From Purpureocillium takamizusanense (taxonomy: Eukaryota > Ascomycota > Sordariomycetes > Hypocreales > Ophiocordycipitaceae), in the NCBI RefSeq assembly GCF_022605165.1, contig NC_063069.1:1550001-1614000 (forward strand): 64,000 bases of DNA, written 5' to 3'. Shown here piece after piece: positions 1 to 10,313 of this stretch (the first letter of the stretch is position 1; every line of letters begins with the position of its first letter). Under the pieces are notes generated by a model. The model was not told the DNA's origin and did not search any database. It worked only from the letters and a program-made list of their open reading frames with translations. The translations under genes and the position numbers were made by a program.

Positions 1-1767
1 GACAAACCATCCCCCGGGGCCCGGACGGCCGTGTCCCCTGTCCAGCTGGACCGCCGCCCCATTCTTCTAGAACTCGGCGGAGGAGGGACGCCGCCGGCCC
101 TGCATGGGTGCTCCGCCGGGGGGAGGAGGGATGGGGAAAGCCACCACCAACACCGACCACTTCAGCCCCATCTCCGTCGGGTGTCTCACTGTCTCATTGT
201 GTGCGTGCGTGTCTCTGTCTCTCGGGCGAGTCTCCCCCAAGTCGACCGCCACCATCGTCCGAGATTCGCGAGTGGCGCATTGCAGTGCATTGCAGGTGCA
301 GTGAATCGAAGAAGAGTGGGAGGGGACCCCCCCCAAAAAAAAGCCCGATAAAATAAAAATAAAAATAGTAAAAAAACATCAAAAATCCCCAATGGTTCCC
401 GGGGCTGTGGCGCACCCAGACAGGGCTGAGCCGCGCTGGACAGGGGTCGTGCTGCAGCCTCCGGGGGAACGATCCACTCGACGGGAGTCCCGACGCCGTG
501 GAATGGACCCCATTGGGCGGGAGGGAGGCAGCCCCTTGCCGGACAGGAGCGCAGGCCATTGATTGATTGATTGATTGATTGATGGACGTCAATGGTCGTC
601 CATCCATTTACCCTCATGGTTGAACGGCATCGCAAACCCCCCGTCCATGGAGGCAAGGACCGAAATACTACGCAACTCCACCCCAAAGTGGGCGAAGGTC
701 ACCCGCAGCGCGCCGTTGGCCGCCCTACAACATCATCGGTTCGCGGGTCTCGTCTTGCCCTCCCCTCCCTCCATCTGCTCGCCATCACAAAGACAACTCA
801 CCACTACCACATGAAGAGGCAAGGCGCTTGCTTGGCGGGTAGTCAGCCCCTCATCTGCAGCGGGAACTTCTCCCCAACCCTGAACCTCCCTCCCCCGTCC
901 TATAATGGGAACCTGAGACACTGCGGCCCGCCCGGCGGCCTCGAACGTTGACAAGACGACCATCATCGACTCGCTTCCCGTCTCATCCTCGGTGCTGGGC
1001 TCCCCCTTCCACCCTCGGAGGATCAAAATGAGTCACCTAGTAGTACACATACGTATTGTCCAGCCCGAGCTTTGTATCACGCCAAACAACGGTCTGTCTC
1101 TGGCATCGCCGCTGCAAGGCACTTATACAGGCATCCGCAGCTGAAGCCCAAGCCAAACCGAGCCTCACCAGATGCAAGCAAGACATCCAGGAACCATCGG
1201 ATGCCAACGGAACAGCTTCCATACGATAAAAGGCGATACACCCCCCCGGGTCCCTTTTCTTCCCTCCCCATACCCCTCCACCTCGCGTGGCAACATGACA
1301 GCGACACGCGCCAGCCCGCCTCTCGACATCCAGCCCGTCGGCTGTTGCCCGCCGCTCGGAAACCTTAGCTTCAGCCAGCCCTACCGGTGGCATCCCTTGC
1401 TTTGGCGTTGACTGGCCTGTCACCTTGTCAGCCACGTCCTCAGGGCAAAGCTGTCAACGGCCCATCACGCCTGCAAGAGTAGGAAAAAGTAGCAACGTTT
1501 TCATTGTCCCTAGAGCAGATACCCGTGCGACAGTCCTTCAACTCCGAGCGCCTTGGCGGGGCGTGGCCCGATATAAGTACACCCGCCCTAACATCAACCC
1601 GGCGCTTCAATCGGGCATTTGCCCGTCCTGGTATCACAAACGTCTCAGCTGCCGTGTGCAACCTTCGATAAGGAGAGCAGTCAAGGAAGTCCGAGGGTCC
1701 CACCTGCAGGTATTAATCCGAGTGTCACTCCCCCGTCTGTGACCATTAACGCCCCTCCATGATGCTA
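1..1767. other. Intergenic, no gene recognised
   Basis: I find no convincing coding region here. The open frames on both strands are short, overlap each other and resemble no family I know. A short (ATTG)n tract lies at about 558-581. This stretch is the 3' flank of LST8, which is transcribed leftwards and ends at 1768, so any promoter here would serve a gene beyond the left edge. Confidence 0.6.
558..581. repeat. (ATTG)n microsatellite
   Basis: About six tandem ATTG units are visible, ending in GATGG. It is a simple sequence repeat in non-coding DNA. Confidence 0.85.
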
Positions 1768-2924
1768 TCATCTCGTCTCCGAGTAGTCGTTCAGCGCCAC
1801 GCAAACCGCCCCGCGGTGGTGGCCGTTGTACTGGCGGATGATCTGTTGGCTGTGTACCTCCCACAGGCGGGCGTAGTGGTCCGAGCAGGCCGTCACCAGG
1901 TATGCAGAATCGGCGCTGAAGGCGCAGTCCCAGACCCATCGCTGATGGCCCGTCAGCGTCGCCTCGAGCGGGAACGGCTTTGGCTCCTGCTCCGGGCCGG
2001 GCCGCGGCTTCGCGTCCTTGACCTCCCAGATCTTGGCCGTGTGATCCGCGCTACACGTCGCCAGCTTCTTCACATCGGGCGATAGGAGAATCCTCGTAAT
2101 GTACTCTTTGTGCGCGTTAAAGTGCGTCACCGGCAAGATCTCGGTGCCCACGAGTGTCTGCCGCAGCGTCCACACAAACACGTTTCCCTGGTCGCAGTCA
2201 GTTCGTTGCTTCGATCTGCCACGCGGCTCGCGGTAGTCTTTCATACAGTGGTAGTTGCGGCGCAGAGGAGCGTGCCATCGCTCGCCACGGTCACGCTCGA
2301 CACAGGAACGTCTTCCTCGGGTTGAAGGTCGTGTGCACACGTATTCTCCGCCAAGTCCCAGATGCGCACGCTGCCGGACCGGTCGCAGCTGATGATTTCG
2401 CCCTGATTCGGGTGGATCACGACATCATTCACCGGGTAGGCGTGGTTGTAGCTGCGCTGAATCGAGCCCGTGCGCGTCTCCCAGATCTTGACGGTGCCGT
2501 CCTCGGAGCTCGTCACCATCCACTTGCCCTCGCAATGGAACGCGACGCCCGTGATATTGCCCGTGTGGCCCTCAAAGGTCAGGAGCGGGTTCGGGTTCGT
2601 CGACTTGATGTCGTAGAGCTTGACGGTGTGGTGGCCCGCCGCGGCGAGATATCGCTTGTCTGGCGAGATGCACAGGCGGTTGACCTGCGAGTCCGGGTGC
2701 TGGATCGTGCGAGAGCATATTCCCGAGAGCGCCTCCCAGAACCTGCATCGCCGCGTTAGCGCGGGGGCCACGCCGTCGAGACCACAGGGGGCGGAAGCGC
2801 GAACCTGATGGTGTGATCGTAGCCCGCTGGGTGCCGTGTCAGCTCAGACTCAGAACGAGGCGGTGCGTCGCTCGCGCAGATGAGGTGAAGGTCGGTCAAT
2901 ACCTGTGCACAGAATGACAGACAT
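1768..2924 (-). CDS. TOR complex subunit Lst8 (WD40 beta-propeller)
   Basis: WD40 adaptor of TORC1 and TORC2 that binds the TOR kinase domain; it acts in the cytosol and at vacuolar or endosomal membranes. Four exons: 2903-2924, 2805-2826, 2247-2742 and 1768-2187. Introns are 76, 62 and 59 bp, all GT-AG. The total is 960 nt, or 319 aa, the usual length for the family. The spliced N-terminus begins MSVILCTAGYDHTIRFW, continues into WEALSGICSRTIQHPDSQVN, and WD repeats follow (EGHTGNITGV, SSEDGTVKIW, SCDRSGSVRIW, CSADHTAKIW, CSDHYARLWEV). Intron 3 rejoins LLCAATTT to GNVFVW, as expected for Lst8. The first two coding exons are only 22 nt each, so a frame-based gene finder would miss the true start. 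The identification is firm. The start rests on splice sites read by eye plus family similarity. Confidence 0.95.
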
Positions 2925-3471
2925 GGCGACGGCGGATTCCCCGGTGGCGTGAGGCCACTCACGTCTGGGATCCGGCGAGGCGTGGGTTGTTGGCGATGAA
3001 GTTCGGGAGGATGCGATGCCCCGGCTATTTTATGCCAAAGGTAGCTCCGCTGGTTGGCGGCCCAAGGTGTTGGGAGTGACGTTAGGCCCATGACAGTGGG
3101 GTTCGCGGCTGGCGTGTTTATCCGCGCAGCTGTGCAACAACCGCCTGAGCTCGCCTATTCGCTCTTGGCCGTGAACACCCAGTCCAACAACACAATCACA
3201 AGTATCTCGGAATTTGTAAGCGAGCAGAAAAAAGACATTAAAAGCGTCCTGTCGAAAAGGTACCATGTCTGGAAGCCGCTGAGCTGTCTCTTCAAGGGGG
3301 CTGTGACGTCGAAACCCACGCGGCCCCGACTCCCTTAGTCTCACGCATCAACACACTTGGGCATCAGCTAGGCTCTATTGCACATGTCTTTGGCTACTAG
3401 AACACGAGGTGCGACTCTCCCGCCACGTCGCACTTCCAAACGCTTCGTCACCCACGACGCCAGGTGAAGCC
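2925..3471. other. Intergenic between SCL1 3' end and LST8 start
   Basis: 547 bp containing the LST8 promoter and the SCL1 3' region; both genes read leftwards. A plus-strand open frame at 3054-3338 begins with TTG and resembles nothing known. I see no RNA gene. Confidence 0.6.
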
Positions 3472-4523
3472 TCAGTCCTTCTCGGCAATGGCTTGTAATC
3501 TGTCGTCAATCTCCTCCTCGGTGAGCATGCGGAATGACGGGTCGGTCCCCTCCTTGCCGTCCTTGCGCGGGCCTCCAACGATGCCGATCTCAATCTCTCC
3601 CTTCTTGAAGTCCATGCTCAGGACCGTGCTCAAGGTCGTGATTGCCAACTCAACAACCTCCTCCCAGCTGCCCTCGGCGTGTTCCTTGTTGCGCAGTTTC
3701 TTCTCGAGATGATTCAGAGCCTCTTGCTGCTTTGGGCCGGCCGCGGTACCCTTGTAACCGATGTAGTAGCCGGCAGGATCGCACTTGAATAGCTGCGGAC
3801 CGAATTCGGAGTCGAGGGCAATGATGGTCGTAGCCACGCCATATGGCCGCATGTACGCCTTGAAAGTGTCAGAACCTCGGCTTCGGCGGCACGTCTATCC
3901 ACCGACTTACCCGTTGCGTGTAGACTTGGCTGATGTTGGCCAATCGCTTCGCCAGGACGTCGGCGGGCATCTCATAGCCAAACTTGTATCGGAACTCGGC
4001 GGCCTCGCCTTGGGCTCGTTGCGCAAACGCCCTGGCATCGGCAATCGATCCTGTGATGACGCAACCGACGGAGGGGGAGATCTGGAAGATGTGGGAGACG
4101 GACGCTGGGTCGATGAGCTTGTCCTGTTGGGCGCCGCGTCAGCTGCCGGTCAACACACACCAGTCTGACTGGGTCAAAACCTACCGGCACCTTCTTTTGG
4201 GAAAGGACAACAGCGCAATCCTTTCCCCTCACGCCTACCGACATGATGTTTGCCGCTGTGATGGCCTTGAAAGCATACTCTGTCCGAATGGTAAGTCGCT
4301 ACTCAACGGTTGCAATCCTTGGGTACGGGGCCAGCGGCTCGGCATTCATGAATAGCTGGTACCGGATGTGGGACTTGACGCACCGACTTGATAGAGGCGG
4401 CCATTGTCGGCAAAGATGGTAATGTGTCGGTCGTATGCGCTCGCTGCGATAGGACCCCCGTTAGCCACCAGTCCGAGGCTGACGTCAAACTTCAGCCTAA
4501 TGTGTGTTCAACGCACCAGACAT
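3472..4523 (-). CDS. 20S proteasome subunit alpha1 (Scl1/PSMA6)
   Basis: Non-catalytic alpha-ring subunit of the 20S proteasome core, in cytosol and nucleus. Five exons: 4517-4523, 4384-4443, 4185-4279, 3911-4123 and 3472-3858. Introns are 73, 104, 61 and 52 bp. The total is 762 nt, or 253 aa, normal for the family. The N-terminal proteasome alpha signature [20 protein letters not shown] (from about residue 6) identifies it. [16 protein letters not shown], the ITGSIADAR helix region, [20 protein letters not shown] and [17 protein letters not shown] match PSMA6 in order. The first coding exon is just ATGTCTG; it is required to give MSASAYDRH in frame. An insertion ([10 protein letters not shown]) sits near the C-terminus. 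The family assignment is clear. The 7-nt first exon is inferred from splice consensus and frame. Confidence 0.95.
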
Positions 4524-5467
4524 TGTGGAAGATGGGTGGCCCTGATCAGGGCAGTCTAAATCGAAGAGTTTCTGAAGCTTTCGATGCGAGCTCTTGGCTG
4601 TGTTGGCGAGAGGAGTGTTGTTGCTTGGGCGTCGAGCGGATGGCGATGAGATGGAGCTTGACGACAGGGACGCGTTACGTTAGCTGGAGCTTGCCTGGAG
4701 CAGCCTGTGCGGGTCGGACCTCATTGGCGGACGGTGGAAAGGCTGATTCTCTGCCTCGTCTGGGTTGTTTCGGCCTGAGGCATAAACATCGACCCGCCAA
4801 ATCGGCTGTCCGTCTGTCTGCCAGTCTGGACGGGCGGGTCTCAAAACGTAGCCAAGCTTGTGCCCGCCAGAAAAAGGTCGTGCATCTGTTTACCCACTCC
4901 CGCACGGGGATTGATGCCCAATCTGATCTTTGGCTTCTCCTCACGCGGCACTGGTCGCTCCATCCAGACATCGCTGGCGTCATTCCTCTCACCCAGACGC
5001 CTTGAGGCGAACGCGACGGCCGTCATCCTGCGACAGAGGATCCGTGCGAACCATCTAGATTGAGAGTGTCAAATCAAGCAAGCGTGCAAGCACGATAGCA
5101 AGCCGGGACCTACTTACGTGGGGCATCCCTGTCCCCGACGTCTTCACTAAAAGCGGGAGGCCCCGTCCAAGGGCGAAAAAAAAGCTCCCTGGGCCAGACT
5201 TTGATGCCAGAACAACTCGCAACAACCCACGACTTCAATCGCTGCACGACGAGAGAAGTGAGGCGCCCCCGACTGGACAGTGCATCTCGACCAGAGCAGG
5301 GCTTCGCTGCAGCACACGGAGCAGACACTGCAGATCTTGACCTGCTTGCGACGTGATCTGAGGACGACTCAGCCAACGGCCAGGGCGGCGCACAGCGTCC
5401 ATTCCTCACCCTCGCCTCAACTGCCACAGGAAATTTTCGACTAGAAGACTGCCCGATCGAGCCCAAC
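4524..5467. other. Divergent promoter region (SCL1 / WKF gene)
   Basis: 944 bp between two divergently transcribed genes, so it should carry both promoters. The open frames here are short and unlike any family. I could not pin down a TATA box, and did not recognise a proteasome-control element. Confidence 0.55.
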
Positions 5468-6688
5468 ATGATGTCGTCCACCGAGGCCACGGCGTCACAG
5501 CGCGTGCCAGCTTGGAAACGATTGGGCCTAAAGCTCAAGGGGCCTACTGCTGCACCCGAGCCCGCTCCGGGCGGCACCCCGGCAGTTGGGCACCCAAGCA
5601 TAACCCAGCACAAGAGTCACTCAAACAAACGAAAACTCGACGCCCCGCCGGGCTTCGAGCCCTCTCTGGATGTTAAAAAGCCTCGCACGGAGTCCAACGA
5701 TGGAAACGCCGAGCCCAACAGGAAGAAGACCAAGTCTGTTTCGTTTGGAGACACTCCGACAAAGAACGGAAACCCTCCAACCACCACCGGCGACACCACA
5801 TCCAAACAGAAACAGCCTCATCAGCCTAAGAAGAGCAAGGGCCCCGCAAAGAAGCAGAAGCCTGCTCCCGCCGTGGACCTCGCACCCGCCCTCCAGTACC
5901 TGCAGCAGTGGAAGACGTCACGCGATAGCTGGAAGTTCAACAAGAATCACCAAAGTGCTCTCATTAAGCACGCATTCGACTCCGACGGCATTCCCCCCGC
6001 TGATATTGGCGCGTTTTATGAGTACATTAGGGACTTGAAGGGATTCGTCAGAACGAGACTGCGCGAGACTGCCATGGAAATAAGGACAAAGGACGCTGCG
6101 GAACGTGCGTCTGCGTTCCCAGCGGGAACTTCGGACGTTGAGGCCAAGCAAATCAGCTACGAGAAGCTGCTCAACGATCTTTTGCAGACTTCACTAGGTG
6201 GTCAGAAGCGGAAGGTGTTCAACGAAACGGACTACGTTGCTTCGGCCGACGATCCAGACGTGGTAATCCGCCGTGTGGTGAAGCGCATGCGCGCCGAAAT
6301 GATCATCGATGAGCTGTCGGACGGCGAGCAGACGGATGACAGCCGTACGACCCAGTCCTCGGAGACGATAGCCACCAGCGACACCAACACAGCCAGGGGC
6401 TCCGGGACTGACAAGAGGCTGAGGCTCAACGACGGCACCGGCAAGCGCCGGCGGAAACTGCGTGTCAACGTGGACGACAGCAGCAGTTCTGACTCGGACT
6501 CGGACGCGGACTCGGACACAAGCAGCGACAGCTCCTCGGATGAGTCTGACGAGGAGGAGGAGGAGTCGGCGGATGCTAAGTCTGTTGATGGATATGACTC
6601 GTCGAGCAGCTCCTCCTCTTCGTCTTCTGAGGACGAGTCTGAGTCGGATTCGGATTCCAATGACGAGGAGAGTGATGACGACGAGTAA
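5468..6688 (+). CDS. WKF-domain nuclear/nucleolar-type protein with Ser/Asp-rich tail
   Basis: Single-exon gene, 406 aa, starting MMSSTEATASQRVPAWKRLG (a second ATG follows at once). The N-terminal third is basic and low-complexity, with KRKLD, KKPRTE, RKKTKSVSFG and PAKKQKP stretches that look like nuclear or nucleolar targeting signals. A WKF-type domain lies at about residues 142-208: LQYLQQWKTSRDSWKFNKNH, then an IRDLKGFVRTRLRETAMEI helix. This domain is known from eukaryotic proteins such as human C7orf50. The C-terminus (about 330-406) is a very acidic run of Ser, Asp and Glu preceded by KRRRKLRVNV. The exact role is not established; a link to ribosome biogenesis is inference from the domain family and charge pattern. 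Its 3' end converges with the dioxygenase gene. Confidence 0.82.
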   Translation: MMSSTEATASQRVPAWKRLGLKLKGPTAAPEPAPGGTPAVGHPSITQHKSHSNKRKLDAPPGFEPSLDVKKPRTESNDGNAEPNRKKTKSVSFGDTPTKNGNPPTTTGDTTSKQKQPHQPKKSKGPAKKQKPAPAVDLAPALQYLQQWKTSRDSWKFNKNHQSALIKHAFDSDGIPPADIGAFYEYIRDLKGFVRTRLRETAMEIRTKDAAERASAFPAGTSDVEAKQISYEKLLNDLLQTSLGGQKRKVFNETDYVASADDPDVVIRRVVKRMRAEMIIDELSDGEQTDDSRTTQSSETIATSDTNTARGSGTDKRLRLNDGTGKRRRKLRVNVDDSSSSDSDSDADSDTSSDSSSDESDEEEEESADAKSVDGYDSSSSSSSSSSEDESESDSDSNDEESDDDE

Positions 6689-6982
6689 GACCTGGACGGC
6701 AGCGCTGTGTACACGATGTGGACGTTTGTGAGGCACAATAGCTGGATGGCATAGACTGTACCATTTCGCGGCTTGTCAAGAGTCGGATCTAGATACCCCG
6801 GTTTCATGTAGGCCAAAGCACCCCGGCGGGGCTGGCCAAAGTCAACTTTGTATAGACACTAGCTTAGATATAGACACGCGTCGCTTGAAGAACGCCCTCC
6901 CGCCACCGCCGATACTGCTATCCTGGCGGTTCATCGGCCTTGCCTCTTTCATACATGTTTGCGTGGCGCCGCCCACCACTTC

Positions 6983-7972
6983 TCAGGCGTACAGTCTTGT
7001 GAACCCTTCTGCAGGGGGCTGCAGCCAGTTCCTCTTGTCGTAACGGGTGCCCTCCCACTCGATGATGTGGAACGTGTAGATTATCCTCCCCTTTTGGCTG
7101 GTGTTCCTCTCGCTCTTGTGCAGCAAGTTGCCGTGGATGAGCACCAGGTCCCCCGCCTTGACCTCGCCAGGCACATAGGCCGCTGCGTCGTCGCCTCCCA
7201 CCACGCCGTCCGGCTTCGTCCTCTCCTCCTCTTCGCGAGAGGAGGGGAACCGCGGCCCGTCATTGTCCACCATCTCCGTGCCGCCCGCGCCACCGCTGCT
7301 GCTGCCGGCGGGCGACCTGCGCACGAGACGCTTCTCCACGGGGGCCCAGCGGTGGGACCCGGGGAGGAAGCTCAGGCAGCCGTTCTCGAGCGTCGCGTCC
7401 TCGAGGGCGTACCAGAAGCCCACGGCCGAGGGCGGGTCCGTGTACAAAAAGGTCGAGTCCTGGTGCGGCGGCACGGCGCCCCCAATCTCGGGCTGTTTGC
7501 AGATGACCATGCTCTGCAGGCAGCGCGGGTCCCGGAATCCCAGCGAGCGCGCCACCGCCGCGGGGCTCACTTGCTGCTGCTGCTGCTGTGCCTGCTCCCG
7601 CTGATCGTCATCATCATCATCGGGGAGGAGCAGCGCCTTGAACGGCGGGCTCAGCGTGTGTAGCGCATGCCCGATCTTGTTCACCGCGCGCTCCTTGTCC
7701 TTGGTCAAGTTGCCCGCGTCGTCAAAGGCGTCCTCCTCGAAGAAGAAGCGCACCTTGTCGCCCGAGGTGAGGAAGTAGTCGTCGCCGACGTGGTCGCTCT
7801 TCTCGCCCGTCGAGAAGCGCGTCAGCGGATGGTCGGCCAGGGAGAAGGACGACAACAGCCGGCGGGTCTCGGCGAGGAGCCCCACCACCGTGTCGGGCCG
7901 CAGCGCGCCGGGCACGATGAGGTAGCCGTCCCGGTCGAAGCTGGCGAGCTGCTCAGGCGTCAGGCCGGCCAT
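6983..7972 (-). CDS. Phytanoyl-CoA dioxygenase (PhyH/PHYHD1-like) family protein
   Basis: Predicted non-haem Fe(II)/2-oxoglutarate oxygenase, 329 aa, single exon. The start MAGLTPEQLASFDRDGYLIV matches the usual PhyH N-terminus. Metal ligands fit the H-x-D...H pattern: His170 and Asp172 in PPHQDSTF, and His285 in IHGNLLHKSERN. Arg296 in SQKGRIIYTFH is the likely 2-oxoglutarate carboxylate binder. GFWYALEDATLENGCLSFLP and the C-terminal NWLQPPAEGF match the PHYHD1 subgroup, whose substrate is unsettled. Two low-complexity insertions interrupt the fold: an Asp-run/Gln-run between about residues 115 and 135, and a Ser/Gly-rich loop followed by an acidic stretch near 220-255. The first is encoded by CTG- and ATC-type trinucleotide repeats on the plus strand and may vary in length. 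No targeting peptide or peroxisomal C-terminal tripeptide is visible (ends RLYA). Confidence 0.88.
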   Translation of the reverse strand: MAGLTPEQLASFDRDGYLIVPGALRPDTVVGLLAETRRLLSSFSLADHPLTRFSTGEKSDHVGDDYFLTSGDKVRFFFEEDAFDDAGNLTKDKERAVNKIGHALHTLSPPFKALLLPDDDDDDQREQAQQQQQQVSPAAVARSLGFRDPRCLQSMVICKQPEIGGAVPPHQDSTFLYTDPPSAVGFWYALEDATLENGCLSFLPGSHRWAPVEKRLVRRSPAGSSSGGAGGTEMVDNDGPRFPSSREEEERTKPDGVVGGDDAAAYVPGEVKAGDLVLIHGNLLHKSERNTSQKGRIIYTFHIIEWEGTRYDKRNWLQPPAEGFTRLYA

Positions 7973-8544
7973 ATGGGGCGGTTGCGCTGCCCGTCCAGGT
8001 CCTTGGAGTTCAGGAAGGAAAGAAGGTCAGGAAGTTGCGAGTTCCGGGGTTGAAGTCTCGATGCGAGCAAGCCGGACATCAAGGCGTGGTTCCTTGCTGT
8101 GTATGGTTGGCGATCAATAGAGAGCAAAGAGTGGGACAAGAGGTTGAAGTTCACGGGAGGCGCCGCCGTCAAGGCGGGGTGGAGGTTCGGCATGACATGG
8201 CCCCGCCTCCAGCCTAATCAGAGCAGCTTCAATGTCGGCATCCAGTGCTACCCAGGGTGTCATTCCGCCATGTCAGTCACTTGGCCCGCGAAGCAATCAT
8301 ATTTACGTTGGTTAAAGTGATGTCAACATTAACTCGGGTGCTACCCTTGCATGACACCAGGTCCATGCAGCCCAGCTTTTTGTCTCGTCAACCTGGGACG
8401 AACTCGAACGCCTGAAGAAGCCGCTGCCTAACGCTATACCCTTTATACCGCCGCACGATTCTCGTGCTGCCTATTAATTAAATGTGATTCACAATCGGCA
8501 ACAAAGGAGAAACAAACACGCACAGCCGGAGGCCCGCTCCGTGC
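7973..8544. other. Intergenic, dioxygenase promoter
   Basis: 572 bp between the dioxygenase start and the 3' end of the four-TM gene, both leftward genes. It should hold the dioxygenase promoter. I see no coding sequence, repeat or RNA gene. Confidence 0.55.
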
Positions 8545-9374
8545 TCAGGCATCGAGGGGATCCTCCAAGAACTCGTAGCCCTCTTCAGGCGGCAGCAGAT
8601 AGGCCGAGACGGCCAGACCTGCGGCGGAAAGCAGGGAGATGGCGGCGCTAAAGGTGCTCAGATACCACGAGTAGTCGAGACTCCATCCGGGAATGGTAAA
8701 CTGGTCGTCGTTATCGAACAGGTACGCCTGCGGTTGATGGTTAGCAGTAGCTCTCAATCACGGATCCCGCTGCGGCGATACGCACCACGATGGAGATAAT
8801 GACGAATTCTACGATTGCGACCAAAGCTAGGATGCCGCTCACGATCGGCCAGCCCGTCTCGCGCTTGTACTTGCCGCCTCGCATGATGACGCCAAACGTT
8901 ACGAGGCAGGCGAGACACAGGATGGTCGCAAGCGACGCCATGAAGCCGATGGTTCGCCACATGGAGCAAAAGTACCGCTCGCCATCCTGACAGAGCTCTG
9001 CGGGGGGAAAGGCGCGGCAGGGGGGCGAGTCGAGGCTGGAGCAGCTCTTGTGCAGGCCAATATGTTTCTCGAAGCGCTCGCCTTTGGGCGTTGTGACGGA
9101 GTACGTCACCCAGTTGGGGGTGACGATGGAGGCGATGATCATCCCCGTGGCTGTCGAGCGAGAGCACTTGTCAGCCTGAGGTCTTCTCCATTTTAACGTG
9201 TACCTCCCGGCCCCTGCGCGCGCACGCCAAGACACAAATGGGCGACATCGTGACAGGCGCGGGCCGTGACGCAGCCTGGTCGGCGACGACGTCATCGGTC
9301 ATCGGGCGGGAGACGGGAGACGTACCGGCAATAAATGCCACCAGGGCCGAGGAATATATGGACACGCGGGTCAT
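8545..9374 (-). CDS. Conserved four-transmembrane protein (claudin/Sur7-like topology)
   Basis: Three exons: 9326-9374, 8786-9150 and 8545-8727. Introns are 175 and 58 bp; the second has a clear CTAAC branch site. The total is 597 nt, or 198 aa. The spliced start is MTRVSIYSSALVAFIAA. Four hydrophobic segments are visible: residues about 5-28, a second around FMASLATILCLACLVTFGVI, a third around WPIVSGILALVAIVEFVIIS and a fourth around WYLSTFSAAISLLSAAGLAV. Between TM1 and TM2 is an extracellular-type loop with several Cys (KSCSSLDSPPC, LCQDGERYFCSMW), as in claudin/PMP22/Sur7-type tetraspan proteins. The acidic C-terminus ends EEGYEFLEDPLDA. I do not recognise a named orthologue; the topology is seen, the family link is inference. 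The 175-bp first intron is the least certain part. Confidence 0.78.
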
Positions 9375-10313
9375 TGCTTGCGGGCGCGTAGCGCGATGAA
9401 GACACGTTTGATCGGGGGGTGCGGATGGCGAGAGAAGAAGCCAGCGAGGCGGGAGGTGGGCGTCCAAATGGAGGCGCGGCGTGCGTCTGGGCTGACGACG
9501 AGGCGGGCTCGCTGGAGGATCGACTAAGATAGGCCGCGGTGGGTGGTGAGGTGGTGGCAGAAGGACGCTAAAATAATGGAAGCTCCGTGTCCGTCGCCTG
9601 CAAGGGCAAGGGAGCGCTGACGGAAGCGCTGGCCCAGTTAGGAAGTCGGTGCAAAGCCCCCCACTGTCCGAAGCAGCGCAGTCGCTTCTTCGCTAACTGG
9701 GAAGGAGTCTGCGGCAGCTGCTCCACGTAGCTGCCTTGGGTTCGCTGCATCGGACTGCGTATGTACCTAATTCTGCATTTGTATGCATGGGGCACGGAAT
9801 GGACTCGAGGATGATCAGTACTAACTTGTTTCCTCTACATCAATCTGCTCTGGGCAAATAAATTCACAAGGTGCTTCGTACTCCTTACCTACGTATACCT
9901 ATACTGTAGTAGTATACGTACCTCGTGATACTTCAACTGAATTACCTATCAAGGGAGTAAGTACCTTACCTTACCCTGTTCCCTCAGCATGCGGTGGTAC
10001 TGTGGTATTCTGGCTCTGTGGCAGGCACGACCGCCTCCCTCACACCTGCCCCCAGATCCCACCTTCAAAAGTGCCAAGTTGACAATTACCTCATCTATCT
10101 TGTCAAGCCTCCAATGTTCGACTCGACGCAACGAATCGTGCGATATGGCAGTCCCCTCCTACGGCAGATATTGTTTCAAATCCGGCCGCTTGCAGAGCCT
10201 CAGCAACCGTCATGTCGTCGCGAGCCATCACATGCGATGGGCTCGCCACGACACGACTTACTCCACGGGTCGACATCACATCACGTCGCGCGCTCCACCA
10301 GCGAACATGCTCA
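9375..10313. other. Intergenic, four-TM gene promoter and MFS 3' flank
   Basis: 939 bp without a recognisable gene. A cluster of TACCTA/GTATAC-type palindromic motifs occupies about 9885-9975 and is listed separately. Confidence 0.55.
9885..9975. repeat. Cluster of short palindromic TACCTA/GTATAC motifs
   Basis: Repeated near-palindromes such as TTACCTACGTATACC, TACTGTAGTAGTATACGTACC and GTACCTTACCTTACC are packed together. It is the first of at least seven similar clusters in intergenic DNA of this window. They share the core TACCT/AGGTA but are not unit-perfect tandem repeats. Confidence 0.5.

Noticed and set aside
6194..6816. Two antisense open frames of 180-194 codons over the WKF gene
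   Set aside because: They are the reverse reading of the Ser/Asp-rich tail and give low-complexity Ser or Arg/Val strings.
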